This document shows, one piece after another, positions 42,215-50,225 of a stretch of 64,000 nt of DNA (its first letter is position 1; every line of letters begins with the position of its first letter). The stretch is from Geothrix sp. SG200 (GTDB taxonomy: Bacteria; Acidobacteriota; Holophagae; Holophagales; Holophagaceae). The position numbers were made by a program, and so were the translations under genes. The notes below the pieces were generated by a model, which was not told where the DNA came from, did not search any database, and saw nothing but the letters and a program-made list of their open reading frames with translations. Location: assembly GCF_022808935.1 (NCBI RefSeq), contig NZ_JAKZFR010000001.1:744001-808000 (forward strand). Reading direction: 5' to 3'.

Positions 42215-43504
42215 ATGCCTCGATTCTTCATTCGGACCTTCCTGTGCGCCTTGGCCGCGCTGACCGCGCTGGCGCTCCAGGCCCAGCAGACCGAAGTGGT
42301 GTTGAGCGCATCCAGCAGCGCGAAACTGGTGCTGGGGATGGCTTCGCCGAAGGTTTCCGGCATCGAGGACAGCCAGGTCGCCACGGAATTCACGGCCGTG
42401 CTCAAGCGGGATCTCGACGAGACCGGCGTGTTCGCGGTGCTGCAGGAGCGGCTGCCCGCCGATGGCGCCCCCGTGAAAGCCTGGAAGGAGGCGGGCGCCC
42501 AGTGGCTGCTGAATGTCCGTCTCACGAGGGGGGCTGCGGGGGACCTGCAGCTTGAAGCCTCCGCGATCGACACCGCCGCGGAGAAAGCCGTGTTCACCAA
42601 GCCCTACAAGGCGGATCGCATGGTTCCCCTGCGGCGAATGGCCCACGCGCTGGCCGACGACCTTGTGGCCCGGTTGACGGGCGAGCGCGGTGTGGCCTCC
42701 AGCCGGGTGGTGTTCGTCCGCCAGACAGCACCTGGAGTGAAGGAACTGTTCCAGATCGATCGTGACGGCGCGAACCTGGTGCAGCTCACGCGCCACGGCA
42801 GCCTCACCCTGTCGCCCACGGTGGCGTCCGATGGCCGGCTGGCCTATGTGACCTACAAGGGCGGGGCGCCCGAAATCTGGGGTCAGCGCCGCAGGGATGG
42901 CGCCCACGAGAAGCTCTATCCGGCGACCGGTTCCGGGGTCATGGTCTCCTCCCCGGCCTGGTCTCCGGATGGCCGCCGCTTGGCCTTCGTGCAGGGCGAT
43001 CGGCGCGGCAACAGCGACATCATGGTGCTGGACCTGGACACGGGACGCGCACGGCGTCTGACCGACGGTAATGGCATCAATACTGAACCAAGCTGGAACC
43101 CCAACGGCACACAGATCGCGTTCACCTCTGATCGCGAGGGCGGCCCGCAGGTGTTTCTCATGCAGGACGATGGCTCCAACCTCCGCCGCCTGACCAGTGA
43201 AGGGTTGTACAACGCCAGCCCGGCCTGGAGCCCCAACGGCGCCATGATCGCGTATGTCTCGCGATTCGAGGGCAAGTTCGATCTTTTTATCTATAAGTTG
43301 GGGGAAGGAAAGGCCTATCAGATCACCACCGGCGTGAGCACTTCCGAATCGCCGGCCTGGTCCCCCGACGAGCGCCGGCTTGTGTTCACCAGCAATCGCT
43401 TCGGCTCCATGCAGATCTTCACCACAGATCTGTCCGGCCGCCAGGTGGTGCGGATGACTGAACTTGCGGGTTGCCAGAGTCCCAAATGGACTAGGGCGCG
43501 TTAA
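42215..43504 (+). CDS. tolB: Tol-Pal system beta-propeller protein TolB
   Basis: A 429-aa periplasmic TolB: signal peptide (about 1-23, ending LQAQ), N-terminal TolB domain (about 30-155) and a six-bladed beta-propeller (about 165-429). Repeated blade motifs are visible (SPAWSPDGRRLAF, EPSWNPNGTQIAF, SPAWSPNGAMIAY, SPAWSPDERRLVF). It works with Pal in outer-membrane constriction during division. tolQ, tolR and tolA are not in the window, so this is a split locus with tolB-pal-cpoB only. Start 42215 gives the signal peptide. Pal follows after a 66-bp gap that holds a promoter-like palindrome. Confidence 0.95.
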   Translation: MPRFFIRTFLCALAALTALALQAQQTEVVLSASSSAKLVLGMASPKVSGIEDSQVATEFTAVLKRDLDETGVFAVLQERLPADGAPVKAWKEAGAQWLLNVRLTRGAAGDLQLEASAIDTAAEKAVFTKPYKADRMVPLRRMAHALADDLVARLTGERGVASSRVVFVRQTAPGVKELFQIDRDGANLVQLTRHGSLTLSPTVASDGRLAYVTYKGGAPEIWGQRRRDGAHEKLYPATGSGVMVSSPAWSPDGRRLAFVQGDRRGNSDIMVLDLDTGRARRLTDGNGINTEPSWNPNGTQIAFTSDREGGPQVFLMQDDGSNLRRLTSEGLYNASPAWSPNGAMIAYVSRFEGKFDLFIYKLGEGKAYQITTGVSTSESPAWSPDERRLVFTSNRFGSMQIFTTDLSGRQVVRMTELAGCQSPKWTRAR

Positions 43505-43517
43505 AAAATAAATCGCA

Positions 43518-43548
43518 TTTACCTGAGTACTGTCCATCTATACTCAGG
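43518..43548 (+). promoter_or_regulatory. Putative pal promoter with palindrome
   Basis: TTTACC (43518-43523) and TATACT (43539-43544) form a possible -35/-10 pair with a short 15-bp spacing. A perfect inverted repeat CCTGAGTA (43522-43529) / TACTCAGG (43541-43548) overlaps the -10. It could be an operator or a hairpin ending tolB transcription. The pal ribosome binding site (GGAGGA, about 43558-43563) follows. Confidence 0.35.
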
Positions 43549-43570
43549 CTCATCCAGGAGGAACAACCCT

Positions 43571-44293
43571 ATGAGATACGGAACCTACCTCGTCCCCGCT
43601 GCCATCGTGCTCACGCTCGGCAGCCTCGCCTGCAAGCCCCCCAAGACCGCGGAAGAGATCAAGGCCGAGACCCAGGCGGCGTTCAACGAGGGTTACCAGG
43701 CGTTCAAGGATGGCAAGGCCCGCGACACCAACCCCTACGTGAACGCGAAGGACGCCAAGGAGAACCAGCACAAGGTGACGGGCTGGTACGAGGGTTGGGA
43801 CAAGGCCAAGGCCGACAAGGATGCCGCTGACAAGGCCGCCGCCGAGAAGGCCGCCGCCGAGGAAGCCGCCCGCAAGGCCGCCGCCGAGAAGGCCGCCGCC
43901 GAGGAAGCCGCCCGCAAGGCCGCCGAGGCTGAGAAGGCTGCCGCCTTCAAGCGCGCCGCCGAGGCCGCCCTCAAGACCATCCACTTCGACTTCGACAAGT
44001 CGGACATCAAGGAGAACGATCGCGCGCTGCTCCAGGGCATCGCCGACTTCATGAAGGCCTACCCCGCCGCCAAGGTCGAGATCGAAGGCCACTGCGACGA
44101 GCGCGGCACCAACGAGTACAACCTGGCCCTCGGCAACCGCCGCGCCGCCGCCGCCCTGGCCTACCTGAAGACCCTGGGCGTGGACGAGGCCCGCTTCACC
44201 ACCATCAGCTATGGCAAGGAGAAGCCCCTCTGCACCGAGGCCAAGGAGGCCTGCTGGAGCCAGAACCGCCGCGGCGAGTTCAAGCTGAAGTAG
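43571..44293 (+). CDS. pal: Peptidoglycan-associated lipoprotein Pal with N-terminal RMF-like segment
   Basis: A 240-aa lipoprotein: signal peptide with lipobox (GSLAC, Cys21), a 50-residue N-terminal segment, an Ala/Lys/Glu-rich helical linker (about 80-130), and a C-terminal OmpA-like peptidoglycan-binding domain (about 135-240) with IHFDFDKSDIK, EGHCDERGTNEYNLALGNRR and the final RRGEF. The N-terminal segment (about 35-79) has GYQA..., NPY, then GW..A...AD, the spacing of ribosome modulation factor (RMF)-like domains. This is my pattern match, not a search result. The linker contains a perfect 42-bp tandem duplication. Its role is tethering the outer membrane to peptidoglycan with TolB; a terminator follows. 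Confidence 0.93.
   Translation: MRYGTYLVPAAIVLTLGSLACKPPKTAEEIKAETQAAFNEGYQAFKDGKARDTNPYVNAKDAKENQHKVTGWYEGWDKAKADKDAADKAAAEKAAAEEAARKAAAEKAAAEEAARKAAEAEKAAAFKRAAEAALKTIHFDFDKSDIKENDRALLQGIADFMKAYPAAKVEIEGHCDERGTNEYNLALGNRRAAAALAYLKTLGVDEARFTTISYGKEKPLCTEAKEACWSQNRRGEFKLK
43835..43918 (+). repeat. Perfect 42-bp tandem duplication in pal
   Basis: Two identical 42-bp units (43835-43876, 43877-43918) encode AAAEKAAAEEAARK twice in the helical linker of Pal. Exact identity suggests a recent duplication; flanking codons are similar degenerate versions. Confidence 0.9.
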
Positions 44294-44311
44294 TCGTTCC
44301 GAAGGACGCGA

Positions 44312-44337
44312 AGCGGGGGCCTCGGCCCCCGCTTTTC
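44312..44337 (+). terminator. Rho-independent terminator after pal
   Basis: GC-rich stem GCGGGGGCC / GGCCCCCGC with a 2-base loop followed by TTTT, 18 bp after the pal stop. It lies before cpoB, so cpoB needs read-through or its own promoter. Confidence 0.8.
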
Positions 44338-44367
44338 GTTTAGGATGAAGAAAGTCCCGGAGTCCCC

Positions 44368-45084
44368 ATGAGCGCCCGCGCGATGCTGTTCCCCGTCCTG
44401 GCCGCGATCCTCGCCGTTGGCTGCAGTTCCGAAGACCAGCTCCGCCGCGTGGAGCAGGAAGTCGGCGACCTCAAGCTCGAGGTCTTCAAGCTGCGCCAGC
44501 AGGTCGAGGACGGCAACAAACGCGCCGAGGCCGAGCAGAAGGCCGCCCAGGAGGCCCGTGGCCAGGACCGCCGCTTCCAGGCCGATCTGCAGGAGAGCCT
44601 GCGCCAGGTGCAGGACACCACGCGGGTGCTGAACAACCGCCTGAACAGCATGCCCCGAGGGGCGGCGGCGCGGCCCGCAGCCGCCGAGGGCCAACCCGCG
44701 CAAGTGTCCGACGAGGAGCGCGCTTTCAACGCTGCGGTGCTGGACTACAACCGCGGCAACTATCCGCTGGCCGCCGAAGGCTTCAACCTCTTCCTGAAGA
44801 ACCACTCGCAGAGCGCGAAGCGTCCCGACGCCCTGTTCTTCCTCGGCCTCTCCCACTACAACCTGAGGGCCTACGACAAGGCCCAGCAGGCATTCGAGCG
44901 GATCATCAAGGATCATGCGGCCTCCTCCCAGTTCCTGCCCGCCAAGCTCAAGCGAGCCCAGTGCCTGCTCAAGCAGGGCCTCAAGCCGGCGGCCGTGAAG
45001 GCCTTCCGCGAGCTGGTGGATGGGTTCTCCGGCAGCGCCGAGGCCCGCACGGCCCAGCAGGAACTGAGCGACCTGGGACTCTGA
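44368..45084 (+). CDS. cpoB: Cell division coordinator CpoB (YbgF-like) lipoprotein
   Basis: A 238-aa periplasmic protein: signal with lipobox (LAVGCSS, Cys19), an N-terminal coiled coil (about 25-95, LRRVEQEVGDLKLEVFKLRQ) that trimerises in homologues, then three TPR units (about 118-238) including LDYNRGNYPLAAEGFNLFL and ALFFLGLSHYNLRAYDKAQQ. CpoB coordinates Tol-Pal with peptidoglycan synthesis at the septum. E. coli CpoB is soluble; a lipobox here suggests a lipid-anchored form. It follows pal after a terminator. The GHMP kinase starts 4 bp after its stop. Confidence 0.9.
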   Translation: MSARAMLFPVLAAILAVGCSSEDQLRRVEQEVGDLKLEVFKLRQQVEDGNKRAEAEQKAAQEARGQDRRFQADLQESLRQVQDTTRVLNNRLNSMPRGAAARPAAAEGQPAQVSDEERAFNAAVLDYNRGNYPLAAEGFNLFLKNHSQSAKRPDALFFLGLSHYNLRAYDKAQQAFERIIKDHAASSQFLPAKLKRAQCLLKQGLKPAAVKAFRELVDGFSGSAEARTAQQELSDLGL

Positions 45085-45088
45085 GCGC

Positions 45089-46078
45089 ATGAGCGTCGAA
45101 AGCTGGCGGGTCCCCGTCCGCATTGATTTCGCGGGCGGAACCCTGGATCTCTGGCCCATCTACGCCATGATGGGCGGCTGTGTCACCGTGAACGCCGCCG
45201 TGGATCTGTGGGTCGAGCTGGAGGTGAGGCGGGGCGGAGCCGGCCACCGGATCACCAGCCGGGACTTGGCGATCGATCTTGCCTTCGGCGCCTGGCCGAC
45301 GGAACCGCCGGAAGGGTTGTCCTGGGTGTGGCGAGTGCTGGACGCCTCGGGTGTGCCGCCGACGGCCCTGTCCATCCACAGCCCCGTGCCGCAGGGTTCG
45401 GGCCTGGGGGTGTCCTCCTGCCTTGGCGTGGGCCTGCTGGGCACCGCCATTGGCGAGGAAGCCGGTGAAAGTCTGGCCCGCAAGGTGCCGATTCTAAGGG
45501 ACCTGGAAAGTCGGGAGCTTCAAGCTCCGGCGGGCTGGCAGGACTACTATCCGGCGGCCCTGGGCGGGGCCCTGGCCCTGCACTGGGACGGCCCGGAGCC
45601 CCGCTGGGAGCGCCTGGAGCCCCATCCCGGCCTGCTGGCGGACCTGGTGGTGTTCTACACCGGCAGGCCCCACCACTCGGGCCTCACCAACTGGGAAGCC
45701 TACAAGCGCTTCGTCGAGGGTGACCGCCAGACCCGCCAGGCCCTGGCTGAGATCCGGGAGATCGCCTGGGACATGGCCGCGGCCCTGGCTGGGGACCCCG
45801 CCGCGGTGGCCGCCCTGCTGGAGCGCGAGGGGCAGGCCCGGGTGCGGCTCTCCCCGGCGGTGGAGACGGACACCATGCGCGCCGTGCGCGACCGTGGCCA
45901 TCGAGAGGGCTGGTACGCTGGCATGAAGCCCTGCGGCGCCGGCGGGGGCGGCTGCTGCCTGCTGGTGGTGAAGGATGGCATGCGGGAAACCGCCGAAGCC
46001 GCCCTGAGAGACATGGGCCTGCCCCCTCTGGACTTGCGGATCACGCCGCAGGGGCTGCACCGGGTCCAAGCCTCCTGA
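45089..46078 (+). CDS. GHMP-family sugar kinase
   Basis: A 329-aa GHMP kinase. N-terminal VRIDFAGGTLDLWPIY resembles D-glycero-D-manno-heptose-7-phosphate kinase (HddA)-like and related sugar kinases. The ATP-binding motif 2 is PVPQGSGLGVSSCLGVGLL (about 93-111, P-x3-G-L-x-S-S type), and C-terminal motif 3 is MKPCGAGGGGCCLLV. The heptose-kinase relationship suggests a role in envelope glycan precursors, which fits the Tol-Pal neighbourhood, but the substrate is unproven. It begins 4 bp after cpoB and is probably cotranscribed. Confidence 0.83.
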   Translation: MSVESWRVPVRIDFAGGTLDLWPIYAMMGGCVTVNAAVDLWVELEVRRGGAGHRITSRDLAIDLAFGAWPTEPPEGLSWVWRVLDASGVPPTALSIHSPVPQGSGLGVSSCLGVGLLGTAIGEEAGESLARKVPILRDLESRELQAPAGWQDYYPAALGGALALHWDGPEPRWERLEPHPGLLADLVVFYTGRPHHSGLTNWEAYKRFVEGDRQTRQALAEIREIAWDMAAALAGDPAAVAALLEREGQARVRLSPAVETDTMRAVRDRGHREGWYAGMKPCGAGGGGCCLLVVKDGMRETAEAALRDMGLPPLDLRITPQGLHRVQAS

Positions 46079-46099
46079 CCTGGATCGGAGGCCGGGACT

Positions 46100-46984
46100 T
46101 CAGATCTGGCCGTCCCATCCGTCGTCGCAGGCGGCGAAGGCAGCCTGGATGGCGGCCACCAGGTCCGCCGGAAGGGGCCCCTTCTCGAGAAGGCGGAAGT
46201 TGGCTTTCAGGTGCTCAAGCTTGGTGGTGCCGACGATGCAGCTGGACATGCCTACGTGGAAGGCGGCAAAGCGCAGGGCCAGCTCTGGCCAGTCCAGGTC
46301 CCCGGGATCAAGGCCCATGGCCTTCAGGCGCGCCCAGTAGACTTCGCAATATTCTCCCGCCGGACGTTCGGCCCAGCGCCAGGGGGCATTGGCCAGGGGA
46401 CGCTTCGCGATGAGTCCCAGACCCTGAGCCCGGGTGACGGAAAGGGTGTCGCCCAGGACCCTCTGGTCGCAGAGGTTGAGCGAGCACTGCACCCCATCGA
46501 AGCGCCCGGAAGCCAGGGCGAAGGCCATGGCCTCGTTCTCGCCCGAATAGGCCATGGCCCGGATCTTCCCGGCGGCCTTGGCCTGCTCGAGGGCCTCGAT
46601 GACGCCGCCCTGGGCGAGGATCTCCCGGGGGCAGGAGTGCAGGTGAACGATGTCGAGGTGGTCCGTGCGGAGGACCTTCAGGGCCCGGTCCACGCCCGCG
46701 GCCACGCAGGCATGGGTCCAGTCCTCCAGCCCTTCGACGCCGTACCCCACCTTGGTGGAGAGGATGAATTCGCCGCGCCGCCCGGCCAGGTGCCGCCCGA
46801 TGCGCTCTTCCGAAAGCCCGTAGCCCCGGGCGGTGTCCAGCAGGGTGACGCCCGCGTCCAGCAGGCCATGGAGGAAGGCGCCGCAGTCCTTTTCGCCGAA
46901 AGCCGGATCGCCGATGTGGCCGGCCCCGAAGCCCAGGAGGCTCACAGCCATGCCGGTGGAGCCGTAGGGGCGCAGGATCGGCAT
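46100..46984 (-). CDS. Aldo/keto reductase
   Basis: A 294-aa NADP(H)-dependent TIM-barrel oxidoreductase. The catalytic tetrad is recognisable: Asp and Tyr in LLDTARGYGLSEERIG (about 49-64), Lys in FILSTKVGYG (about 78) and His in DIVHLHSC (about 117). Cofactor loop residues near the C-terminus (SSCIVGTTKLEHLKAN) are typical. Substrate range of the family is broad and cannot be assigned. It lies 11 bp downstream of mutY on the same strand, so the two are probably cotranscribed, though functionally unrelated. Confidence 0.9.
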   Translation of the reverse strand: MPILRPYGSTGMAVSLLGFGAGHIGDPAFGEKDCGAFLHGLLDAGVTLLDTARGYGLSEERIGRHLAGRRGEFILSTKVGYGVEGLEDWTHACVAAGVDRALKVLRTDHLDIVHLHSCPREILAQGGVIEALEQAKAAGKIRAMAYSGENEAMAFALASGRFDGVQCSLNLCDQRVLGDTLSVTRAQGLGLIAKRPLANAPWRWAERPAGEYCEVYWARLKAMGLDPGDLDWPELALRFAAFHVGMSSCIVGTTKLEHLKANFRLLEKGPLPADLVAAIQAAFAACDDGWDGQI

Positions 46985-46995
46985 GGGGTTTCCTC

Positions 46996-48090
46996 CTAGG
47001 CCTTGGACAGGTTCTGGATCAGCAGGGCGGAGTCCGGCGCCTCCAGGGGCGCCTGGCCGGGGGTGGCCAGCAGGTCCCGCAGGCGCTGATCCCGCTTTCC
47101 GAAGGGAAGGCGGGTGAGGTCGCCCACGGGGACCCAGCGCAGGCTCTTTGCGGCCTCGAAGCGTGCCTCGAGGCGCAGGTACAGGGGACTCACGGCCTCA
47201 CGGCGATGGGTGTAGACCTGGGTCCAGCCGGGCCATGCGACGAGGGCCGGTGCCTCGGAGGCCACGCTGCCTGCTGGGATCGCCTCCGCATCGAGTGTTG
47301 GCCAGCGCCATAGACCAGCCAGCAGGCCACTGGCGGCGGGGGCATGGAGCAGCATGTGGCCCTCGGCTTCCATGGCCACCAGCCAGAGGGCCGAGGCTTT
47401 CGGTACTGCCCGCTTCGCCACGGGCGGGATCTCCGCCGTTCGGCTGGCCAGTCGGGCACCGCAGATCTCCGCCAGGGGGCAGGATCCGCAGCCAGCGACG
47501 GGCGCGCAGACCGTGGCTCCCAGCTCCATGAGGGCCTGGGTCAGGCGCGAGGGACCATGGGCCACGAGGGCAGGGGCGAGCCACGTGCGCAGGTCCCCGG
47601 CCCGCGCCTTGGGATCGCCCTCGATCAGCAGCAGCCGGGCCAGGACCCGGAAGGCATTGCCATCCAGGGCGGGCGCGGGCCACTGGAAGGCGATGGATCC
47701 CACGGCGGCGGCGGTGTAGGGCCCCAGGCCAGGGAGGCCAGTGAGTCCCACCAGATCGCGGGGCCAGCCCTCGGCGGCGATGCTCCCAGCGGCGGCCTTC
47801 AGGAACCGTGCGCGGCGGTAGTAGCCGAGGCCTTCCCAGGCCTTGTGGACGGTGTCCTCATCAGCTTCCGCGAGGTCCTGCGGCGTGGGAAAGCGATCCA
47901 TCCAGCGTTTGAAGTAGGGGACCACCGTGGCCACCTGGGTCTGCTGGAGCATCAGCTCGGAAACCAAAACCGCATAGGGATCCGGATGGGGCGCGTCGAG
48001 GTCCGCGGCCCGCCAGGGCAGGTCCCGTCGGGAGGTTTCGAACCAGGGAGCCAGGGGGGCGAGAAGGGCGGGGGCGGGAGGCCAGGACAT
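46996..48090 (-). CDS. mutY: A/G-specific adenine DNA glycosylase
   Basis: A 364-aa MutY, which removes adenine mispaired with 8-oxoguanine. Catalytic Glu is in SELMLQQTQVATVVPYF (about 44), the helix-hairpin-helix in LTGLPGLGPYTAAAVGS (about 115-131) and catalytic Asp in APALDGNAFRVLARL (about 143). The [4Fe-4S] ligands read C-x5-C-x2-C-x5-C (about 196-211), one residue shorter in the first spacing than the usual C-x6-C-x2-C-x5-C. The C-terminal NUDIX-like 8-oxoG recognition domain (about 235-350) is present. Together with the MutT-like gene at 41797 it covers most of the GO repair system. Confidence 0.94.
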   Translation of the reverse strand: MSWPPAPALLAPLAPWFETSRRDLPWRAADLDAPHPDPYAVLVSELMLQQTQVATVVPYFKRWMDRFPTPQDLAEADEDTVHKAWEGLGYYRRARFLKAAAGSIAAEGWPRDLVGLTGLPGLGPYTAAAVGSIAFQWPAPALDGNAFRVLARLLLIEGDPKARAGDLRTWLAPALVAHGPSRLTQALMELGATVCAPVAGCGSCPLAEICGARLASRTAEIPPVAKRAVPKASALWLVAMEAEGHMLLHAPAASGLLAGLWRWPTLDAEAIPAGSVASEAPALVAWPGWTQVYTHRREAVSPLYLRLEARFEAAKSLRWVPVGDLTRLPFGKRDQRLRDLLATPGQAPLEAPDSALLIQNLSKA

Positions 48091-48221
48091 ACCCAGACCC
48101 TACCATTCAGGGGCCCGGCCGCCCGGACGGTTCGCAGGCGAGACGGCGAGTTCCTGGCAGCGAAATTGGGGGTATTCGGAACGTTCGACCCGCATTAGAA
48201 TCATTCTTTTTTCATGGATGA

Positions 48222-49634
48222 ATGATGAAAATTATGGCTGAGGCATTCCGTTCGACGCTGGTGTTCCTCGGAGTGGGGGCAGGGCTGGCCACCATCTGGG
48301 CCTGCGGCGGCGGGGGCTCCGGCGCCGTCGCAACCCCGGCTCCCGTCGCGCTGAAGCTCCTACCCGCCACCAGCGACATCAAGGTGGGTGGCGCCCTGCA
48401 GGTGTGGGCGGAGGACGCCCAGGGTCATGCGGTTCCGGCAGCCTTCTCGGTGGTGGAGCCCCAGGGTGGCACGGTGGACGCCAGTGGTCGGTACCAGGCG
48501 CCACTCACGGCCGGGACCTACCACCTCCGGGCCACGAGCAGCCAGGTCCCCGGGGCCGTCGCCGAGGCGCCCGTGACGGTCTCCGCATACCTGGCCAGCC
48601 TCGTCCCGGCCGCCCCCGCCCAGTTCACCCGCTCGGACCACAGCGCCACCCTGCTGCCGGACGGCAGCGTGCTGCTGGCGGGCGGGATGGAGTCCAGCCA
48701 GCTCGAGCGGTACCTGCCCTCCTCAGGGGCCTTCATCCCGGCCGGCGACCTCGGGACCAGGCGCTGGGCCCACCAGGCCTCGGTTCTCCCGGGGGGTGGC
48801 GTGCTGCTGACGGGAGGTGTCTACGGCACGAGCGTCCTGTCCACCGCCCAGGTCTACGAGGCCGGAACCGGCCCGCGTGCGGTGGGGACCCTGACGGCCA
48901 CCCGGATGCTCCACGCGGCGGCGGAGCTGACGGATGGGCGCGTCCTGCTGGCAGGCGGGCTGCCCGCCACGGGTTCGGATGTCTACGCCACGTCCACCTC
49001 GGAAATCTTCAACCCCGCCTCGGGTGCGTTCACCCCGTCGGGGTCCATGGCTTCACCCCGGACCGGCCACACGGCGACTCGCCTGCCGGACGGGAAGGTG
49101 CTCATCGCCGGCGGGCGGAACAGCACCTGCTTGTACGGATGCCCGGAGTTGACCTGGGCCTCCGCCGAGCTCTACGACCCCGCCACGGGCACGTTCACGC
49201 CCACAGGGAGCATGGCCCAGGCCAGGTACGGGCACACGGCGACGCCACTGCCGGATGGCCGCGTCCTGATCGCCGGAGGGACCACGCCGGACCTGCCGGA
49301 CACGGATGTGTCCTCCTCCCTGGAGATCTACGATCCAGCCACGGGAACCTTCGCCGCCGCGGGGAGCATGCTCCGGCCCCGGAGCCACCACACGGCCACC
49401 CTTCTTACGGATGGGCGGATCCTCCTGGCCCACGGGCGGACCCAGGGCGAGGGCTCCCTCGCGTCGGCCACGCTCGAAGTGTTCGATCCGCTCCTGTCCA
49501 AGAGCACCCTGCTGACCTCGAACCTGACCACCCGCTACCGCCACACGGCGACGCGCCTGCTGTCGGGCGACGTGCTCCTGGCCGGCGGCACCGAGGGCGG
49601 CGGCGGCATCAAGCTGACCGAAGTGTTCCGGTAG
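48222..49634 (+). CDS. Kelch-repeat (galactose-oxidase-like) lipoprotein
   Basis: A 470-aa exported protein: signal with lipobox (IWACGG, Cys about 28), an Ig-like beta domain (about 45-125), then seven kelch-type repeats (about 135-470). Each contains a segment like HTATLLPDGSVLLAGG; the variants are SDHSATLLPDG, WAHQASVLPGG, MLHAAAELTDG, TGHTATRLPDG, YGHTATPLPDG, SHHTATLLTDG and YRHTATRLLSG. Seven repeats predict a seven-bladed propeller on the cell surface. No enzyme residues (for example galactose-oxidase copper ligands) are evident. ATGs at 48222, 48225 and 48234 are possible starts. A bidirectional terminator follows. Confidence 0.85.
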   Translation: MMKIMAEAFRSTLVFLGVGAGLATIWACGGGGSGAVATPAPVALKLLPATSDIKVGGALQVWAEDAQGHAVPAAFSVVEPQGGTVDASGRYQAPLTAGTYHLRATSSQVPGAVAEAPVTVSAYLASLVPAAPAQFTRSDHSATLLPDGSVLLAGGMESSQLERYLPSSGAFIPAGDLGTRRWAHQASVLPGGGVLLTGGVYGTSVLSTAQVYEAGTGPRAVGTLTATRMLHAAAELTDGRVLLAGGLPATGSDVYATSTSEIFNPASGAFTPSGSMASPRTGHTATRLPDGKVLIAGGRNSTCLYGCPELTWASAELYDPATGTFTPTGSMAQARYGHTATPLPDGRVLIAGGTTPDLPDTDVSSSLEIYDPATGTFAAAGSMLRPRSHHTATLLTDGRILLAHGRTQGEGSLASATLEVFDPLLSKSTLLTSNLTTRYRHTATRLLSGDVLLAGGTEGGGGIKLTEVFR

Positions 49635-49660
49635 GCGTCCGCCTCCAGCCTGAAACCAAA

Positions 49661-49686
49661 AAACGAGCGCCGGATGGCGCTCGTTT
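49661..49686. terminator. Bidirectional terminator
   Basis: Stem AAACGAGCGCC / GGCGCTCGTTT with a GGAT loop and T-runs on both strands, between the kelch gene and the opposite-strand tRNA-Leu. It can stop transcription from both sides. Confidence 0.85.
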
Positions 49687-49690
49687 CGTT

Positions 49691-49776
49691 TGGTGCCCGC
49701 GAGCAGACTCGAACTGCTACGGCTTGTGGCCACCACCCCCTCAAGATGGCGTGTCTACCAATTTCACCACGCGGGC
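49691..49776 (-). tRNA. tRNA-Leu (anticodon GAG)
   Basis: An 86-nt cloverleaf on the minus strand: acceptor GCCCGCG pairs with CGCGGGC, followed by encoded ACCA. D-arm region GTGAAATTGGTAGACAC, anticodon stem CCATC/GGTGG with loop TTGAGGG (anticodon GAG). A long variable arm and T-arm (GTTCGAGTC) mark a class II leucine tRNA. It lies 66 bp downstream of secG, the same neighbour order as secG-leuU in E. coli. Confidence 0.96.
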
Positions 49777-49842
49777 ACGTGGAACAACCATCTTCACCCA
49801 AAGCGCGGACGCGGTCAATGCCCGGTTTCGCGCGGGGAGGAC

Positions 49843-50187
49843 CTACTTCTTCTCGGTCGCGTGCGAGGGCGCGGGCGCGGGAAGGGGAACGGCGGGAGCG
49901 GGCGCGGGCGCCGTGGCCGCGGGCTTGTCGGAGATCTTCTCCAGCACGGAGCGGCTCCCGCGGATGATCATCACTTCGATGAGCAGCGTGGTTCCCAGGA
50001 AGCCGGCGGCCAGCCAGTACGTGGCCTTGGAGAGGAAGGGCGTGGCGCCCTGGGCGCCGAAGGCGGAGTTCGCGCCGCCGCCGCCGAAGGAGGCGCCGAG
50101 GCCGCCCTTGGTGCCGGGCTGCAGCAGGATCGTCCCGATGAGCAGGACACCGAAGAGGATCAGAAGTGCGAGGGCGAGGCCATTCAT
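49843..50187 (-). CDS. secG: Preprotein translocase subunit SecG
   Basis: A 114-aa SecG, accessory subunit of the SecYEG protein-export channel. Two membrane helices (about 3-20 and 53-74) flank the conserved LLQPGTKGGLGASFGGGGANSAFG segment, key residues G-G-L-G-x-x-F-G-G. The C-terminus is an Ala/Pro-rich tail (APAPAPAVPLPAPAPS). tRNA-Leu(GAG) follows on the same strand. In many bacteria secG follows tpiA directly; here aroF and two divergent genes lie between tpiA and secG. Confidence 0.95.
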   Translation of the reverse strand: MNGLALALLILFGVLLIGTILLQPGTKGGLGASFGGGGANSAFGAQGATPFLSKATYWLAAGFLGTTLLIEVMIIRGSRSVLEKISDKPAATAPAPAPAVPLPAPAPSHATEKK

Positions 50188-50225
50188 GGAAACTCCGAAC
50201 CTCCTAGTCTCTCACAGGGCGGAAC

